Origin: Sulfitobacter aestuariivivens | GTDB lineage: Bacteria; Pseudomonadota; Alphaproteobacteria; Rhodobacterales; Rhodobacteraceae | Assembly (NCBI RefSeq): GCF_014763045.1 | Contig: NZ_JACTAG010000002.1 | Location: 930,001 to 994,000, forward strand | DNA: 64,000 nucleotides | Direction of reading: 5' to 3' | Shown: positions 24,155 to 33,386 of the stretch, piece by piece | Numbering within the stretch: position 1 is the first letter of the stretch | Layout of the letters: every line of letters starts with the position of its first letter | The notes under the pieces: model-generated | The model's database searches: none | Seen by the model: the letters and a program-made list of their open reading frames with translations, nothing else | Told to the model about the DNA's origin: nothing | Position numbers and translations under genes: made by a program

Positions 24155-25666
24155 ATGGAGTTTCTGTTCTACTTTGGTGACGTGTTCACGCCGATCAATT
24201 TCGGGCTGCTGCTGATCGGGACGATCGGCGGTCTGATACTGGGCGCGACACCGGGGTTGTCCCCGACCATGGCGGTAGCGCTGTTGATCCCGTTCACGTT
24301 CCAGTTGGAAGCAGCGCAAGGGCTGATCTTGCTGGGCGCGGCCTATACATCGACCGTGGCCGGTGGTGCGGTTTCCGCGATCCTGCTCAAGATACCGGGC
24401 GCGCCTGCAAACATTGCCACGACCCTTGATGGCCATACGATGGCGCAGAAGGGCGAGGGCGCGAAAGCGTTGCAGATCTCGTTTCTGGCCTCGGCGGTCG
24501 GGGGCGTTTTCGGTGTTTTGTTGCTGATCTTCCTGACCCCGGTGCTGGCGCAATGGGCATTGGCCTTTGGCCCGTCGCATCTGTTCTGGCTTGCGATCCT
24601 CGGGGTCACAGTGATCGGTTCGCTTGACAGCAAGTCGGTGGTGAAAGGTCTGCTTTCAGGGTGCATTGGCCTGTGGCTGGCGACCATTGGGTTTGATGAC
24701 ATCATGGGCGCTCAGCGCTTTATCTTTCATCCGGCTTTGGGCGGGGGCATCAACATCATTGCGGCCTTGATCGGCCTTTTCGCGATTCCGCAGGTGATTA
24801 CCATGTTCGCCAAGGGGCGGGCGCGCAACGACGCCGAGGTGCTGGAGGTGCAAAAGCACCCGATAAGTGGCGCGATTGCAGAACTGGGGCGCAACAAGCG
24901 CGCCATGGGCATTGGCACCCTTACGGGGTCGATCATTGGGCTGATCCCCGGCGTTGGCGGGCAGATTGCCGGACTGGTCGCCTATGATCAGTCCAAGAAA
25001 TTCAGCCCCGATCGCGACAAGTTCGGCACTGGTCATCCAGAGGGCGTTATTGCGGCGGAAAGTGCGAATAACGCCATGGTCGGCCCGTCATTGGTGCCGC
25101 TGCTAACACTTTCGATCCCCGGATCACCCACGGCGGCGGTGCTGCTGGGTGGCTTGCTGATCCACGGGATCTTTCCGGGCACGGATCTTTTTGACAACCA
25201 CCCGGATGTGGCATGGACCTTCATCAATTCGATGCTGATCGGGCAAGTGCTGATGTGCATCTTTGGACTTTATGTAGCGGGCATGGCGGCGCGCGTGGCA
25301 CAGGTGCCGCAAAGCATCATGGCGGCTGTTGTGCTGGGGCTGGCCGTCTTTGGCAGCTATTCGGTGCAAAGTTCAATGGGGGATGTCTATGTCATGGCCT
25401 CGCTTGGGGTGATGATGTATTTTCTTGAGCGATTCGGGTTCTCGGCGGCCCCGCTGGTGCTGGGCCTGATCCTTGGCCCGATTGCCGAGGCGAACTTTAT
25501 CCAGGGCTCCATGATCGCCAATGCAACGGACGGCATGGCCCCCTATTTCCTAGGCGGCGGGTTGAACATTTTTCTGATCGTTGTCGTCGTCGCCTCTGTT
25601 GCCTATTCCGGCTACATGGAATTGCGCACGCGCCGCTACATCTCGAAAGAGGAGATCATGGCATGA
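24155..25666 (+). CDS. tctA: TctA-type large permease of a tripartite tricarboxylate transporter
   Basis: A 503-residue inner-membrane protein with about eleven to twelve helices. TctA landmarks are LILGATPGLSPTMAVALLIP near the N-terminus and GLIPGVGGQIAGLVAYDQ, with GVIAAESANNA later. TTT systems use a cation gradient and an extracytoplasmic receptor (TctC) to import carboxylates or related anions. The start follows GAGGTGCT. Coupled to tctB by a 4-bp overlap. The downstream SauS/SauT-like genes suggest sulfoacetate, rather than citrate, as substrate. Confidence 0.93.
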   Translation: MEFLFYFGDVFTPINFGLLLIGTIGGLILGATPGLSPTMAVALLIPFTFQLEAAQGLILLGAAYTSTVAGGAVSAILLKIPGAPANIATTLDGHTMAQKGEGAKALQISFLASAVGGVFGVLLLIFLTPVLAQWALAFGPSHLFWLAILGVTVIGSLDSKSVVKGLLSGCIGLWLATIGFDDIMGAQRFIFHPALGGGINIIAALIGLFAIPQVITMFAKGRARNDAEVLEVQKHPISGAIAELGRNKRAMGIGTLTGSIIGLIPGVGGQIAGLVAYDQSKKFSPDRDKFGTGHPEGVIAAESANNAMVGPSLVPLLTLSIPGSPTAAVLLGGLLIHGIFPGTDLFDNHPDVAWTFINSMLIGQVLMCIFGLYVAGMAARVAQVPQSIMAAVVLGLAVFGSYSVQSSMGDVYVMASLGVMMYFLERFGFSAAPLVLGLILGPIAEANFIQGSMIANATDGMAPYFLGGGLNIFLIVVVVASVAYSGYMELRTRRYISKEEIMA

Positions 25667-26133
25667 GCGATATCTCGGTTCCGCGATTGCAACATATCAT
25701 TGCCTCGGGTGCTGTAGCGGCGGTTGGCGCATGGGTCACCTATGTCAGCTATACCCAGCAGCCCGCCGAAGCGTTCCTGTTTCCGCGCCTGATCTCCACC
25801 GTTTTTGTGGTGCTGGCGCTTTGGACCTTTGCCAAGGCGTGTCTGGGCTGGACCAAGGTGGGCAGCGGGCTTTCTGGCCGTCAATTCGCCAATATGCTAC
25901 CGGGTCTTGCCGTGGCGCTGATCTATATCTTCTGGGCGACCAAGGGGTTGGGGTTTTACACCGCCACTGCCATCGCTTTTTTCATTCTGCTGAGCCTTTA
26001 CGATCCGGCCTCTCATCGAGAGCTGCGGTCGTGGGTGAAGCGCGTCATCATCACGGCCATTTTTCTGGCCGTTATGTACGGTCTCTTCGCACTGCTTCTG
26101 AAAGTGTACACACCGCGAGAGATATTCTTCTGA
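25663..26133 (+). CDS. tctB: TctB-type small permease of a tripartite tricarboxylate transporter
   Basis: A 156-residue membrane protein with four helices. The AFLFPRLISTVFVVLALW segment after the first helix and the LAVALIYIFWATKGLGFYTA segment in the third are TctB-like. It partners TctA in the membrane. The ATG lies in the last 4 bp of tctA. TctB proteins are poorly conserved, so the call depends partly on position between tctA and tctC. Confidence 0.87.
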   Translation: MSDISVPRLQHIIASGAVAAVGAWVTYVSYTQQPAEAFLFPRLISTVFVVLALWTFAKACLGWTKVGSGLSGRQFANMLPGLAVALIYIFWATKGLGFYTATAIAFFILLSLYDPASHRELRSWVKRVIITAIFLAVMYGLFALLLKVYTPREIFF

Positions 26134-26179
26134 ACCGCAAGAGCGGCAGATATCTGAAACCCTAGGGAGGAACGACAAG

Positions 26180-27148
26180 ATGAGAAATGTTATCGCAGGG
26201 GCCGCAATGGCCCTATTGAGCCTGACCGGTGCCGCCATGGCGGACGGACATGCGAACTATCCCGAGCGCCCGATCATGATGATGGTCAGCTATGGTGCCG
26301 GGGGTGCAACCGATTTTCAGGCGCGCATCGTCACGATGACGGCCGGAAACGAGGACGCGTTGGGTATGCCTATCGCCATTCTCAACAAACCCGGTGCCGG
26401 TGGACGCGTCGGCTGGAACTGGTTTGCCACCCAGGCCGAAGCGGATGGATACACGCTGGCGGCCTATAACATCCCGCACTTCATCGCGCAGTCGATCAAA
26501 GGTGGCGTCGAATATTCCGCCGACAGCTTTGAGCCGATCGCAAACTGGGGCGCGGACCCTGCCGTGTTCGTCGTCGCGGCTGACAGCGAGATGAATTCGA
26601 TGGACGATGTGGTCACTTTTGCCAAGGACAATCCCGGCAAGCTGACGTTCTCTGGCGCGGGGCTTTTTGTGGGTCACCACATCGCGGCTTTGCAGCTGGA
26701 AAAAGCTGCGGGGGTGAAGATGGCGTATATCCCCACCAAAGGCGGCGGTGCGGCGGCGATGAAAGCCGTGATCGCGGGTGAGGTGATGGGCGGGGTCAAC
26801 AACCTGTCCGACGCCTTCCGCGCGCAGGAAGCGGGCAACGTTAAGATCCTTGGTGTCTTCGATCTGGAGCGGAATGAGTTCCTGCCGGATGTGCCGACGT
26901 TGAAAGAACAGGGATATGACGTGGACAACGCATCGGTGAACTTTCGCGGCGTGATGGTGCCCAAGGGCACGCCACAGGCCATCATCGATCAGCTGGCCGA
27001 AACGGTGCCCACGATGTTCGAGAACAAGCGTGTGGCTGGCAAGATGAAGGCGGGCGGGTCGCCCATGCACATCATGAACCGTCAGGAAGTTCTGGAGATG
27101 TGGGCAGCGCGGGAAGAAACGCTCAAAGAGCTGCTTGCCGGTCTGTAA
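26180..27148 (+). CDS. tctC: TctC/Bug-family solute receptor
   Basis: A 322-residue periplasmic receptor with a signal peptide (MRNVIAGAAMALLSLTGAAM) cleaved near AMA-DGH. The Bug-type ligand pocket motif is ERPIMMMVSYGAGGATDFQAR, and the second loop is AYIPTKGGGAAAMKAVIAGEV. The gene follows a near-perfect AGGGAGGA. It captures the anion for TctAB. The order tctA-tctB-tctC differs from the classical Salmonella tctCBA order, as is common in Rhodobacterales. Confidence 0.92.
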   Translation: MRNVIAGAAMALLSLTGAAMADGHANYPERPIMMMVSYGAGGATDFQARIVTMTAGNEDALGMPIAILNKPGAGGRVGWNWFATQAEADGYTLAAYNIPHFIAQSIKGGVEYSADSFEPIANWGADPAVFVVAADSEMNSMDDVVTFAKDNPGKLTFSGAGLFVGHHIAALQLEKAAGVKMAYIPTKGGGAAAMKAVIAGEVMGGVNNLSDAFRAQEAGNVKILGVFDLERNEFLPDVPTLKEQGYDVDNASVNFRGVMVPKGTPQAIIDQLAETVPTMFENKRVAGKMKAGGSPMHIMNRQEVLEMWAAREETLKELLAGL

Positions 27149-27151
27149 ATG

Positions 27152-27181
27152 TAACCGTAGGGCGGGGTTCACCCCGCCTTA
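27152..27181 (+). repeat. CGTAGGG-type hairpin between tctC and the aldehyde dehydrogenase gene
   Basis: GGCGGGGT (27161-27168), loop TC, ACCCCGCC (27171-27178), within CCGTAGGGCGGGG. Same family of palindrome as at 9572-9635. It may attenuate transcription into the catabolic genes and stabilise the tctC message. Confidence 0.62.
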
Positions 27182-27204
27182 CACTCCGATCAAAGGAAGC
27201 CGCC

Positions 27205-28608
27205 ATGAACGCCCAAGACGCCTTAGCCGAGGTGGAGGCCATCGTCGCCACAGCGCGTGACGCACAACAGGCGTACGAGGCCGGCGGCAGTCAGGAACGC
27301 TATGACCGGGCCGCTCAGGCAGCCGCCTGGGCCATCATGGAACCGGCGCGCAACCGTCATCTGGCAGAGTTGTCGGTCGAGACAACAGGCCTTGGCAACG
27401 TCGCCGACAAGATCACCAAGAACCATCGCAAGACGCTGGGTCTGATGCGTGATATTGCGCAGGCCAAGACCTATGGCGTGATCAGCGATGACCCGGCCAC
27501 CGGCATCACTGAGATCGCGCGGCCCATGGGGGTGATTGGCGCAGTTGTACCATCGACCAACCCAGCGGCGACGCCAGCGAACAATATCATCAACGCCCTC
27601 AAGTGTGGCAATGCGATTGTGCTTTCGCCCTCACCCAAGGGTGTGCCTGCCTGCGAAACCCTGCTGGGCTATATCTATGCCGAGTTCGACAAAATCGGAG
27701 AGGACAAGAACCTCGTCCAGATGGTTCCCGGTACGGGATCCAAAGAGAAAACCCAGCGGCTGCTGGAAATCTCAGACGTGATCGTGGTGACAGGCAGCCA
27801 GAATAACGTCAAGCGCGCCTATACTTCCGGTACCCCGGCGCTGGCCGTTGGGGCAGGCAATGTGACCGTGATCGTCGATGAAACCGCCGACCTGCGTGCC
27901 GCTGCGCAAAAGATTACCGCATCAAAGACCTTTGATAATGCCACCTCGTGCTCGTCCGAAAACGCGCTTGTTGTGGTGGATGCGATCTATGATGAATTTC
28001 TGTCTGTTTTGGCCGAGGAGGGCGGGCAAATCGCTCCTGACGAGACGGCGATCGTGGCCAAGCTGTGGCCAGACGGACATCTGAACCGGTCGGTCATCGC
28101 ACAAGACGCGGATAAGATGCTTGAGGCGCTCCACCTTGCCGACCAATTGCCTGCGGACACAAAATTTGTCGCCGTTGAGACCACAGGCATTGGTCCGGAT
28201 CACCCGCTGTCTGGCGAAAAGCTAAGCCGTGTTGCAGCGCTGTATAGGGCCAAAGACTTTGACGATGCAGTTGCGATCACGGCGCGCATTCTTGATCACC
28301 AGGGTGCGGGGCATTCGGTAGGGCTGCACTCGGCCAAGGATGACCGTGCGGTCCAATTGGGTCATGCCCTGCCCACCAGCCGCGTCATCGTAAATCAAGC
28401 GCATTGTTTTGCCACGGGGGGGGCCTTTAACAACGGGATGCCGTTTTCCCTGTCGATGGGATGCGGCACCTGGGGCGGCAATTCGATGGATGACAACCTG
28501 CATTGGAGGCACTTCATGCAGACCGCCAAGATCGTGCGCGAAATTCCGGCGCGAGAGCCTGCGGTCGAGGACATTTTTGCCGACTACTGGGTTGCTGCCG
28601 GGAAATGA
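27205..28608 (+). CDS. sauS: CoA-acylating aldehyde dehydrogenase, SauS-like
   Basis: A 467-residue aldehyde dehydrogenase of the acylating type (relatives: sulfoacetaldehyde dehydrogenase SauS, the AdhE N-terminal domain, EutE). GVIGAVVPSTNPAATPANN is the nucleotide-binding strand-loop; the catalytic Cys lies in NATSCSSENALV. Such enzymes reduce an acyl-CoA to the aldehyde or the reverse. Its stop overlaps the start of an acyl-CoA ligase (ATGA), the pairing seen for SauS-SauT of Cupriavidus necator, where sulfoacetate is converted through sulfoacetyl-CoA to sulfoacetaldehyde. The start follows AAAGGAAG. Enzyme class is firm; the sulfoacetate substrate is inferred from gene pairing. Confidence 0.72.
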   Translation: MNAQDALAEVEAIVATARDAQQAYEAGGSQERYDRAAQAAAWAIMEPARNRHLAELSVETTGLGNVADKITKNHRKTLGLMRDIAQAKTYGVISDDPATGITEIARPMGVIGAVVPSTNPAATPANNIINALKCGNAIVLSPSPKGVPACETLLGYIYAEFDKIGEDKNLVQMVPGTGSKEKTQRLLEISDVIVVTGSQNNVKRAYTSGTPALAVGAGNVTVIVDETADLRAAAQKITASKTFDNATSCSSENALVVVDAIYDEFLSVLAEEGGQIAPDETAIVAKLWPDGHLNRSVIAQDADKMLEALHLADQLPADTKFVAVETTGIGPDHPLSGEKLSRVAALYRAKDFDDAVAITARILDHQGAGHSVGLHSAKDDRAVQLGHALPTSRVIVNQAHCFATGGAFNNGMPFSLSMGCGTWGGNSMDDNLHWRHFMQTAKIVREIPAREPAVEDIFADYWVAAGK

Positions 28609-30098
28609 AGCTGCACGACGACAGACCGCCTGAAGGCACAGTGCGCGATTGGCTGAACGTCCGTGCAGACGCAGGTGGCACGGCGTTTCGGTTTCCAGTG
28701 ACAGGCGAAACGCTAAGCTGGGCAGAGCTGCGCGATCATGCGGCGCGGATTGCGGCGCATTTGACCGCACAAGGGATCTCAAAGGGAGAAAGCGTTGCGT
28801 TACTGAACCCCAACGGGCGCGATGCGGTCCTGTCGGTTTACGGCGTGCTTTATGGTGGGTTTCGCGCGACGATGATCAATCTTATCGCGGGGAATGACGC
28901 GATCGCCTATGCGCTGGAGCATTCAGAGGCACGATTTGCGGTTGTCGACAACGGCGCGCGCGCGCTTTTCATGGACGTGGCGCATGGGATCACGCCGCTG
29001 GATCTGGAGGGTTCTGATCCAGCGCCCTTACACGCGATTGGCCCGGATGATGCGGCTCTGCTGATGTACACATCAGGTACCACCGGGAGGCCCAAGGGCG
29101 TCGTGCATTCACACGCAAGCCTGCTGGCTGGCGGCTGGACGACAGCCATCGCCCATGCGTTGACACCGCGCGACTGCGGGCTTTGCGTGCTGCCGATCTA
29201 TCATATCAACGGGCTTTGCGTGTCGGTGATGGGTGGGTTGGTTTCGGGCGGCACGGTCGCGATGGTGCCGAAATTCTCAGCCTCGCAGTTCTGGACACAG
29301 GCCCAGGCCGCGCAGGCCACGTGGTTTTCCGTGGTGCCCACGATCATCTCGCATTTGCTGCACAGCACCGAGGACCCGACAGACGCGACCCGACGCCGCC
29401 TGCGCTTTGGGCGCTCGGCCTCGTCGCCATTGGCGCCCGACGTGCAAACCGCCTTTGAGGCACGCTTTGACGTGCCCATCGTCGAGACGATGGGCCTGAC
29501 CGAAACTGCCGCGCAGATCCTGTCAAACCCCCTGCCCCCGGGCACGCGCAAGATCGGCTCTCCGGGTGTGGCATACGGAAATGAGGCCTGCATCATGTCT
29601 GCCGATCTGGAACCGCTGCCCGCTGAAAAGGAAGGCGAGATCTGCGTTCGCGGGCCCAATGTTATGCGCGAGTATTTCAAGAACCCCCAAGCAACCCTTG
29701 ATACCTTCACCCCGGAAGGCTGGTTACGCACAGGCGATCTGGGACGTATCGACGCCGACGGTTATCTGTTCGTCACGGGTCGACTGAAAGAACTGATCAT
29801 CAAGGGGGGTGAAAACATCGCCCCTCGCGAGATTGACGAGGCGCTTTATTCTCATGCCGATGTGATCGAGGCCGCTGCCTTTGCACGCCCCTGCGACAGC
29901 TATGGTGAACGTGTGGAAGCAGCTGTGAAGATCAAGAAGGGATCTGCGCTGACCGCACATGATCTTGTAGAAATCTGTTGCCAGAAGATCGGGGCGTTCA
30001 AGGCGCCCGACGTCGTGCATGTACTGGACGATCTGCCAAAGGGACCGTCGGGCAAGATACAACGTCTGAAAATAGCAGAATTGACACGCAACGCCTGA
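28605..30098 (+). CDS. sauT: AMP-forming acyl-CoA ligase, SauT-like
   Basis: A 497-residue ANL-superfamily ligase. Motifs in order: MYTSGTTGRPKGVVHSH (P-loop), ETMGLTETAA (A5), WLRTGDLGRIDADGYLF (A7), GRLKELIIKGGENI (A8) and the terminal lysine in LPKGPSGKIQRL (A10). It activates a carboxylate to acyl-AMP then acyl-CoA. Coupled directly to the acylating dehydrogenase, which would reduce the product. The TTT transporter upstream brings in the acid. SauT of C. necator does this for sulfoacetate. Oxalyl-CoA or malonyl-CoA ligases share the same fold, so substrate needs to be proven. Confidence 0.72.
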   Translation: MKLHDDRPPEGTVRDWLNVRADAGGTAFRFPVTGETLSWAELRDHAARIAAHLTAQGISKGESVALLNPNGRDAVLSVYGVLYGGFRATMINLIAGNDAIAYALEHSEARFAVVDNGARALFMDVAHGITPLDLEGSDPAPLHAIGPDDAALLMYTSGTTGRPKGVVHSHASLLAGGWTTAIAHALTPRDCGLCVLPIYHINGLCVSVMGGLVSGGTVAMVPKFSASQFWTQAQAAQATWFSVVPTIISHLLHSTEDPTDATRRRLRFGRSASSPLAPDVQTAFEARFDVPIVETMGLTETAAQILSNPLPPGTRKIGSPGVAYGNEACIMSADLEPLPAEKEGEICVRGPNVMREYFKNPQATLDTFTPEGWLRTGDLGRIDADGYLFVTGRLKELIIKGGENIAPREIDEALYSHADVIEAAAFARPCDSYGERVEAAVKIKKGSALTAHDLVEICCQKIGAFKAPDVVHVLDDLPKGPSGKIQRLKIAELTRNA

Positions 30099-30154
30099 AA
30101 AGGGTGTCCCGAACCCACGCAGGATGCATTATGCCTCAATAGAGACGCAATTTT

Positions 30155-30183
30155 GTGGTTCATTAAGTTTCGTAATGAGCCAC
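30155..30183 (+). other. Hairpin in the leader of the ManC-type gene
   Basis: GTGGTTCATTA (30155-30165), loop AGTTTCG, TAATGAGCCAC (30173-30183): an 11-bp stem with one G-U pair, 21 bp before the ATG. It could be a regulator site read as DNA or a leader structure limiting translation. No T-tract follows. Confidence 0.55.
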
Positions 30184-30204
30184 CTGCGGTAACGAGGAAC
30201 ACAC

Positions 30205-31644
30205 ATGTCGGCACCGGAAATCACCCCCGTTATTCTGTGTGGCGGGTCAGGCACGCGTCTTTGGCCAGTGTCGCGCAAGAGTTTCCCCAAACAGTTCATT
30301 CCGCTGATAGGCGACGGCAGCCTGTTTCAGCAGTCATCGGGACGGCTGTGGGGTAGTGGATTTACGCGGCCCCTGATCGTCACCAATTCGGATTTTCGGT
30401 TCATCGTGACGCAGCAGCTGGCCGATATGGGATTGGATCCAGGTGCGGTTCTGATCGAACCATCAGCGCGCAATACCGCACCTGCCTTGCTTGCGGCCGC
30501 ATTGCATCAGGCGCAGAGCGATCCGCATGGCTTGATGCTGGCGGCCCCGTCAGATCAATACATCACCCAGGTCGATACGTTTCGCGCAAGTCTGCAGCGC
30601 GGTGTTGCGGCGGCCCAATCGGGGCAGATTGTCACCTTTGGGATACGGCCCGATCGACCTGAAACCGGGTATGGATACCTCGAACTGGATCACGATGATA
30701 TTGCCGGTGCAGTGCCGCTGAAGCGTTTTGTGGAAAAGCCGGTTCTGGCTGAGGCAGAGCGCATGCTGGCAGCGGGGGGGTACCTGTGGAATGCCGGTAT
30801 TTTCATGTATACCGCCCAGACCCTGATTGAGGCGTTCAAGACCCACGCACCGGAAATGCTGAGCGATGTCGAGGCTGCTGTCGCGGGTGCGCAATCCGAT
30901 CTGGGCTTCCTGCGGCTTGAGCCCGAGGCCTGGGCGCGATGCGCAGATATTTCGATCGATTTCGCGATCATGGAAAAGATCAGCAATATCGCGGTGGTGC
31001 AGCACGACGGGGACTGGTCCGATCTGGGCGGCTGGATGGCCGTCCACCAGCACGCCGACGTTGACGCCGATGGCGTGGCTTTGCAGGGCGCGGCGCATGC
31101 GCTTGATTGCCAGAACACGCTGTTGCGCTCTGAAAGTGACGCGCTGCAGCTCGTGGGTCTGGGCCTGCGGAACATCGTTGCGGTTGCTATGCCAGATGCC
31201 GTTCTGGTGGCAGATCGCAGCCGGGTGGCGGAACTGGGCGATGTCGTCAAAGAAATGCGCAAGGCCAACGTGCCGCAGGCGGATACCTTTCCCAAGGATC
31301 ACCGACCCTGGGGATTTTTCGAAACCCTCATTCTGGGGGGCCGGTTTCAGGTCAAGCGGATCGTTGTGAACCCCGGTGCCGCGCTGAGCCTGCAAAGCCA
31401 CGTCCACCGTGCCGAACACTGGATCGTTGTTGCCGGCACCGCGAAGGTCACCATTGGCGATACTGAAAAGCTGGTGTGGGAAAACGAGTCTGTCTATGTG
31501 CCGCTGGGCGCTGTGCACCGTATGGAAAACCCCGGCAAGCTGCCGATGGAGCTGATCGAAGTGCAGACCGGCAGCTATCTGGGTGAAGATGACATCATTC
31601 GCTACGACGACGTCTATGCCCGGGGTCAGGGAGCCAAGGGCTAA
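30205..31644 (+). CDS. manC: Mannose-1-phosphate guanylyltransferase / mannose-6-phosphate isomerase
   Basis: A 479-residue bifunctional enzyme of the ManC/CpsB/AlgA type. Residues about 1-350 are the GDP-mannose pyrophosphorylase (CGGSGTRLWPVSRKSFPKQF, EPSARNTAPALLAAAL, FVEKP), and about 355-475 a type II phosphomannose isomerase cupin (DHRPWGFFE, SLQSHVHRAEHWIVVAG). Product GDP-mannose feeds surface polysaccharide. It lies alone on the + strand, with the stop 3 bp from the end of the convergent rmlA. The leader contains a marked hairpin. Confidence 0.94.
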   Translation: MSAPEITPVILCGGSGTRLWPVSRKSFPKQFIPLIGDGSLFQQSSGRLWGSGFTRPLIVTNSDFRFIVTQQLADMGLDPGAVLIEPSARNTAPALLAAALHQAQSDPHGLMLAAPSDQYITQVDTFRASLQRGVAAAQSGQIVTFGIRPDRPETGYGYLELDHDDIAGAVPLKRFVEKPVLAEAERMLAAGGYLWNAGIFMYTAQTLIEAFKTHAPEMLSDVEAAVAGAQSDLGFLRLEPEAWARCADISIDFAIMEKISNIAVVQHDGDWSDLGGWMAVHQHADVDADGVALQGAAHALDCQNTLLRSESDALQLVGLGLRNIVAVAMPDAVLVADRSRVAELGDVVKEMRKANVPQADTFPKDHRPWGFFETLILGGRFQVKRIVVNPGAALSLQSHVHRAEHWIVVAGTAKVTIGDTEKLVWENESVYVPLGAVHRMENPGKLPMELIEVQTGSYLGEDDIIRYDDVYARGQGAKG

Positions 31645-31647
31645 TCC

Positions 31648-32520
31648 CTATTTCAGCAAGGCTTTCAGATAGGCGCCATATTCATTCTTGGCGAACATCT
31701 CAGCACGCTCTGCCAGGTCATCGTCGCTGATCCAACCCTGATCGTGTGCGATTTCCTCAAGGCATCCGGTTTGCAGCCCTTGCCTTTTGGTCAGGGTGCG
31801 CACGAAGTTTCCCGCATCCAGCAAGCTGGCATGGGTCCCGGTGTCAAGCCAAGCATAGCCGCGCCCCATGCGTTTTACCCGCAGATTGCCCGCGGTCAGA
31901 TACATCTCAAGCAAGGTCGTGATTTCCAGCTCGCCACGCGGGGACGGCGTGACCTCGCGCGCGCGTGCGGGCGCATCGGAGTCCAGAAAATAGAGGCCGG
32001 TGACCGCATAGTTCGAGGGCGGTACGTCAGGCTTTTCGATGATTTGCCGCGCCGTGCCATCCGCGTCGAAACCGACCACGCCATAGCGTTCTGGATCAGC
32101 GACATGATAGCCAAATACGGTGCCACCGCTGGTCTGCTGATCTGCCTCGGCCAAAAGTTCCGGCAGGCCGTGACCAAAGAAAATATTGTCGCCCAGCACC
32201 ATTGCCGAAGGCGCGCCGGCAAGGAAGTCTTCGGCCAGCAGGTAGGCTTGGGCCAGCCCGTCAGGGTTTGGTTGGGTGATATAGGTCAGGGACACGCCCC
32301 ATTGGCTGCCATCGCACAATGTGTGCCGAAACTGATCCTGATCCTGCGGTGTGGTGATCATCGCGATTTCGCGGATGCCCGCCAGCATCAGCACAGAGAT
32401 CGGGTAGTAGATCATCGGCTTGTCATAGATCGGCAGCAGCTGCTTACTGACACCCATGGTGATCGGATAAAGCCGCGTGCCTGAGCCGCCTGCCAGGATG
32501 ATGCCTTTGCGCTGGGTCAT
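31648..32520 (-). CDS. rmlA: Glucose-1-phosphate thymidylyltransferase
   Basis: A 290-residue nucleotidyltransferase, first step of dTDP-L-rhamnose synthesis. N-terminal LAGGSGTRLYPITMGVSKQL is the nucleotide-binding and catalytic loop, MVLGDNIFFGHG contains the metal-binding Asp, and IIEKPDVPPSNYAVTGLYF follows. Length is normal. Last gene of the rmlCBDA operon, overlapping rmlD by 4 bp. Product dTDP-glucose is used by RmlB. The enzyme is usually feedback-inhibited by dTDP-rhamnose. Confidence 0.96.
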   Translation of the reverse strand: MTQRKGIILAGGSGTRLYPITMGVSKQLLPIYDKPMIYYPISVLMLAGIREIAMITTPQDQDQFRHTLCDGSQWGVSLTYITQPNPDGLAQAYLLAEDFLAGAPSAMVLGDNIFFGHGLPELLAEADQQTSGGTVFGYHVADPERYGVVGFDADGTARQIIEKPDVPPSNYAVTGLYFLDSDAPARAREVTPSPRGELEITTLLEMYLTAGNLRVKRMGRGYAWLDTGTHASLLDAGNFVRTLTKRQGLQTGCLEEIAHDQGWISDDDLAERAEMFAKNEYGAYLKALLK

Positions 32521-33368
32521 GAGAGCGCTCCCAAATCAGTGAGGATGTGGTTCAGACTGACCCGCCACTCCGGTCTGTCGATACCAAAGGCTGTTGTTGT
32601 GCTCGAGCAATCCATGCGTGAGTTAAGCGGGCGCGTCGCCGGGGTTGGGTAGGCCGCAGAAGCGATATCCGTCACCTGACACTCCAGCGCGGCCTGGGAA
32701 AAAATCTCGCGGGCGAAATCAGCCCAGCTGCAATCCGGTGCGCCAGAGAAATGATAGATCCCTGATTTTTCGGGTGCATCCTTCAGGGCGCATGCGATCC
32801 GGTGGCATGCCGCTGCAATATCGCGGGCGGCTGTCGGTCCGCCGATCTGATCTGCGACGATTGTAAGGGAATCCCGCTCTGCTCCGAGGCGCAACATGGT
32901 TTTGACAAAGTTGTTGCCATGAGGTGAAAAGACCCATGAGGTGCGCAGGATCGCATAAGTCCCGTCCGCCGCCTTCACCGCGCGCTCTCCCGCCAGTTTG
33001 GAGCGCCCGTAGGCACCCAACGGTCCGGTTGGATCCGATGGTTTCCAGGGTGCGTCACCGCCGCCTTCGAATACGTAGTCGGTCGAGATGTGGACAAAGG
33101 GGATGCCCAACGCGGCACAGACCTTTGCCATAGCGCCCGGTGCATCGCCGTTGATCACTGTTGCAAGAGGTTCTTCCTCTTCGGCCTTGTCCACGGCAGT
33201 GTATGCCGCCGCATTGATCACCGCGTCGGGATTGTGGTCTTCGATCAGCGCGGCACATGTATCAGGGTTCGTCAGATCAGCACTATCGCGATCCAGGCAC
33301 ATCGTGCCGTCCAGCGCGTTCAGTTCCTGCGCGACCTGACCATTTTTGCCAAAGACGAGAATATTCAT
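32517..33368 (-). CDS. rmlD: dTDP-4-dehydrorhamnose reductase
   Basis: A 283-residue NAD(P)H-dependent SDR-fold enzyme, final step of dTDP-L-rhamnose synthesis. ILVFGKNGQVAQEL is the cofactor loop, FVHISTDYVFEG holds the catalytic Thr region, and YGRSKLAGE the YxxxK pair. Located between rmlB (18-bp gap) and rmlA (4-bp overlap). Confidence 0.95.
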   Translation of the reverse strand: MNILVFGKNGQVAQELNALDGTMCLDRDSADLTNPDTCAALIEDHNPDAVINAAAYTAVDKAEEEEPLATVINGDAPGAMAKVCAALGIPFVHISTDYVFEGGGDAPWKPSDPTGPLGAYGRSKLAGERAVKAADGTYAILRTSWVFSPHGNNFVKTMLRLGAERDSLTIVADQIGGPTAARDIAAACHRIACALKDAPEKSGIYHFSGAPDCSWADFAREIFSQAALECQVTDIASAAYPTPATRPLNSRMDCSSTTTAFGIDRPEWRVSLNHILTDLGALS

Positions 33369-33386
33369 CGGACCACGTCCCCTGCT

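Noticed and set aside
26213-27172. A 319-codon - strand frame opposite tctC.
   Set aside because: Shadow of a gene with signal peptide and Bug-family motifs; the translation is His/Arg-rich and has no domain.
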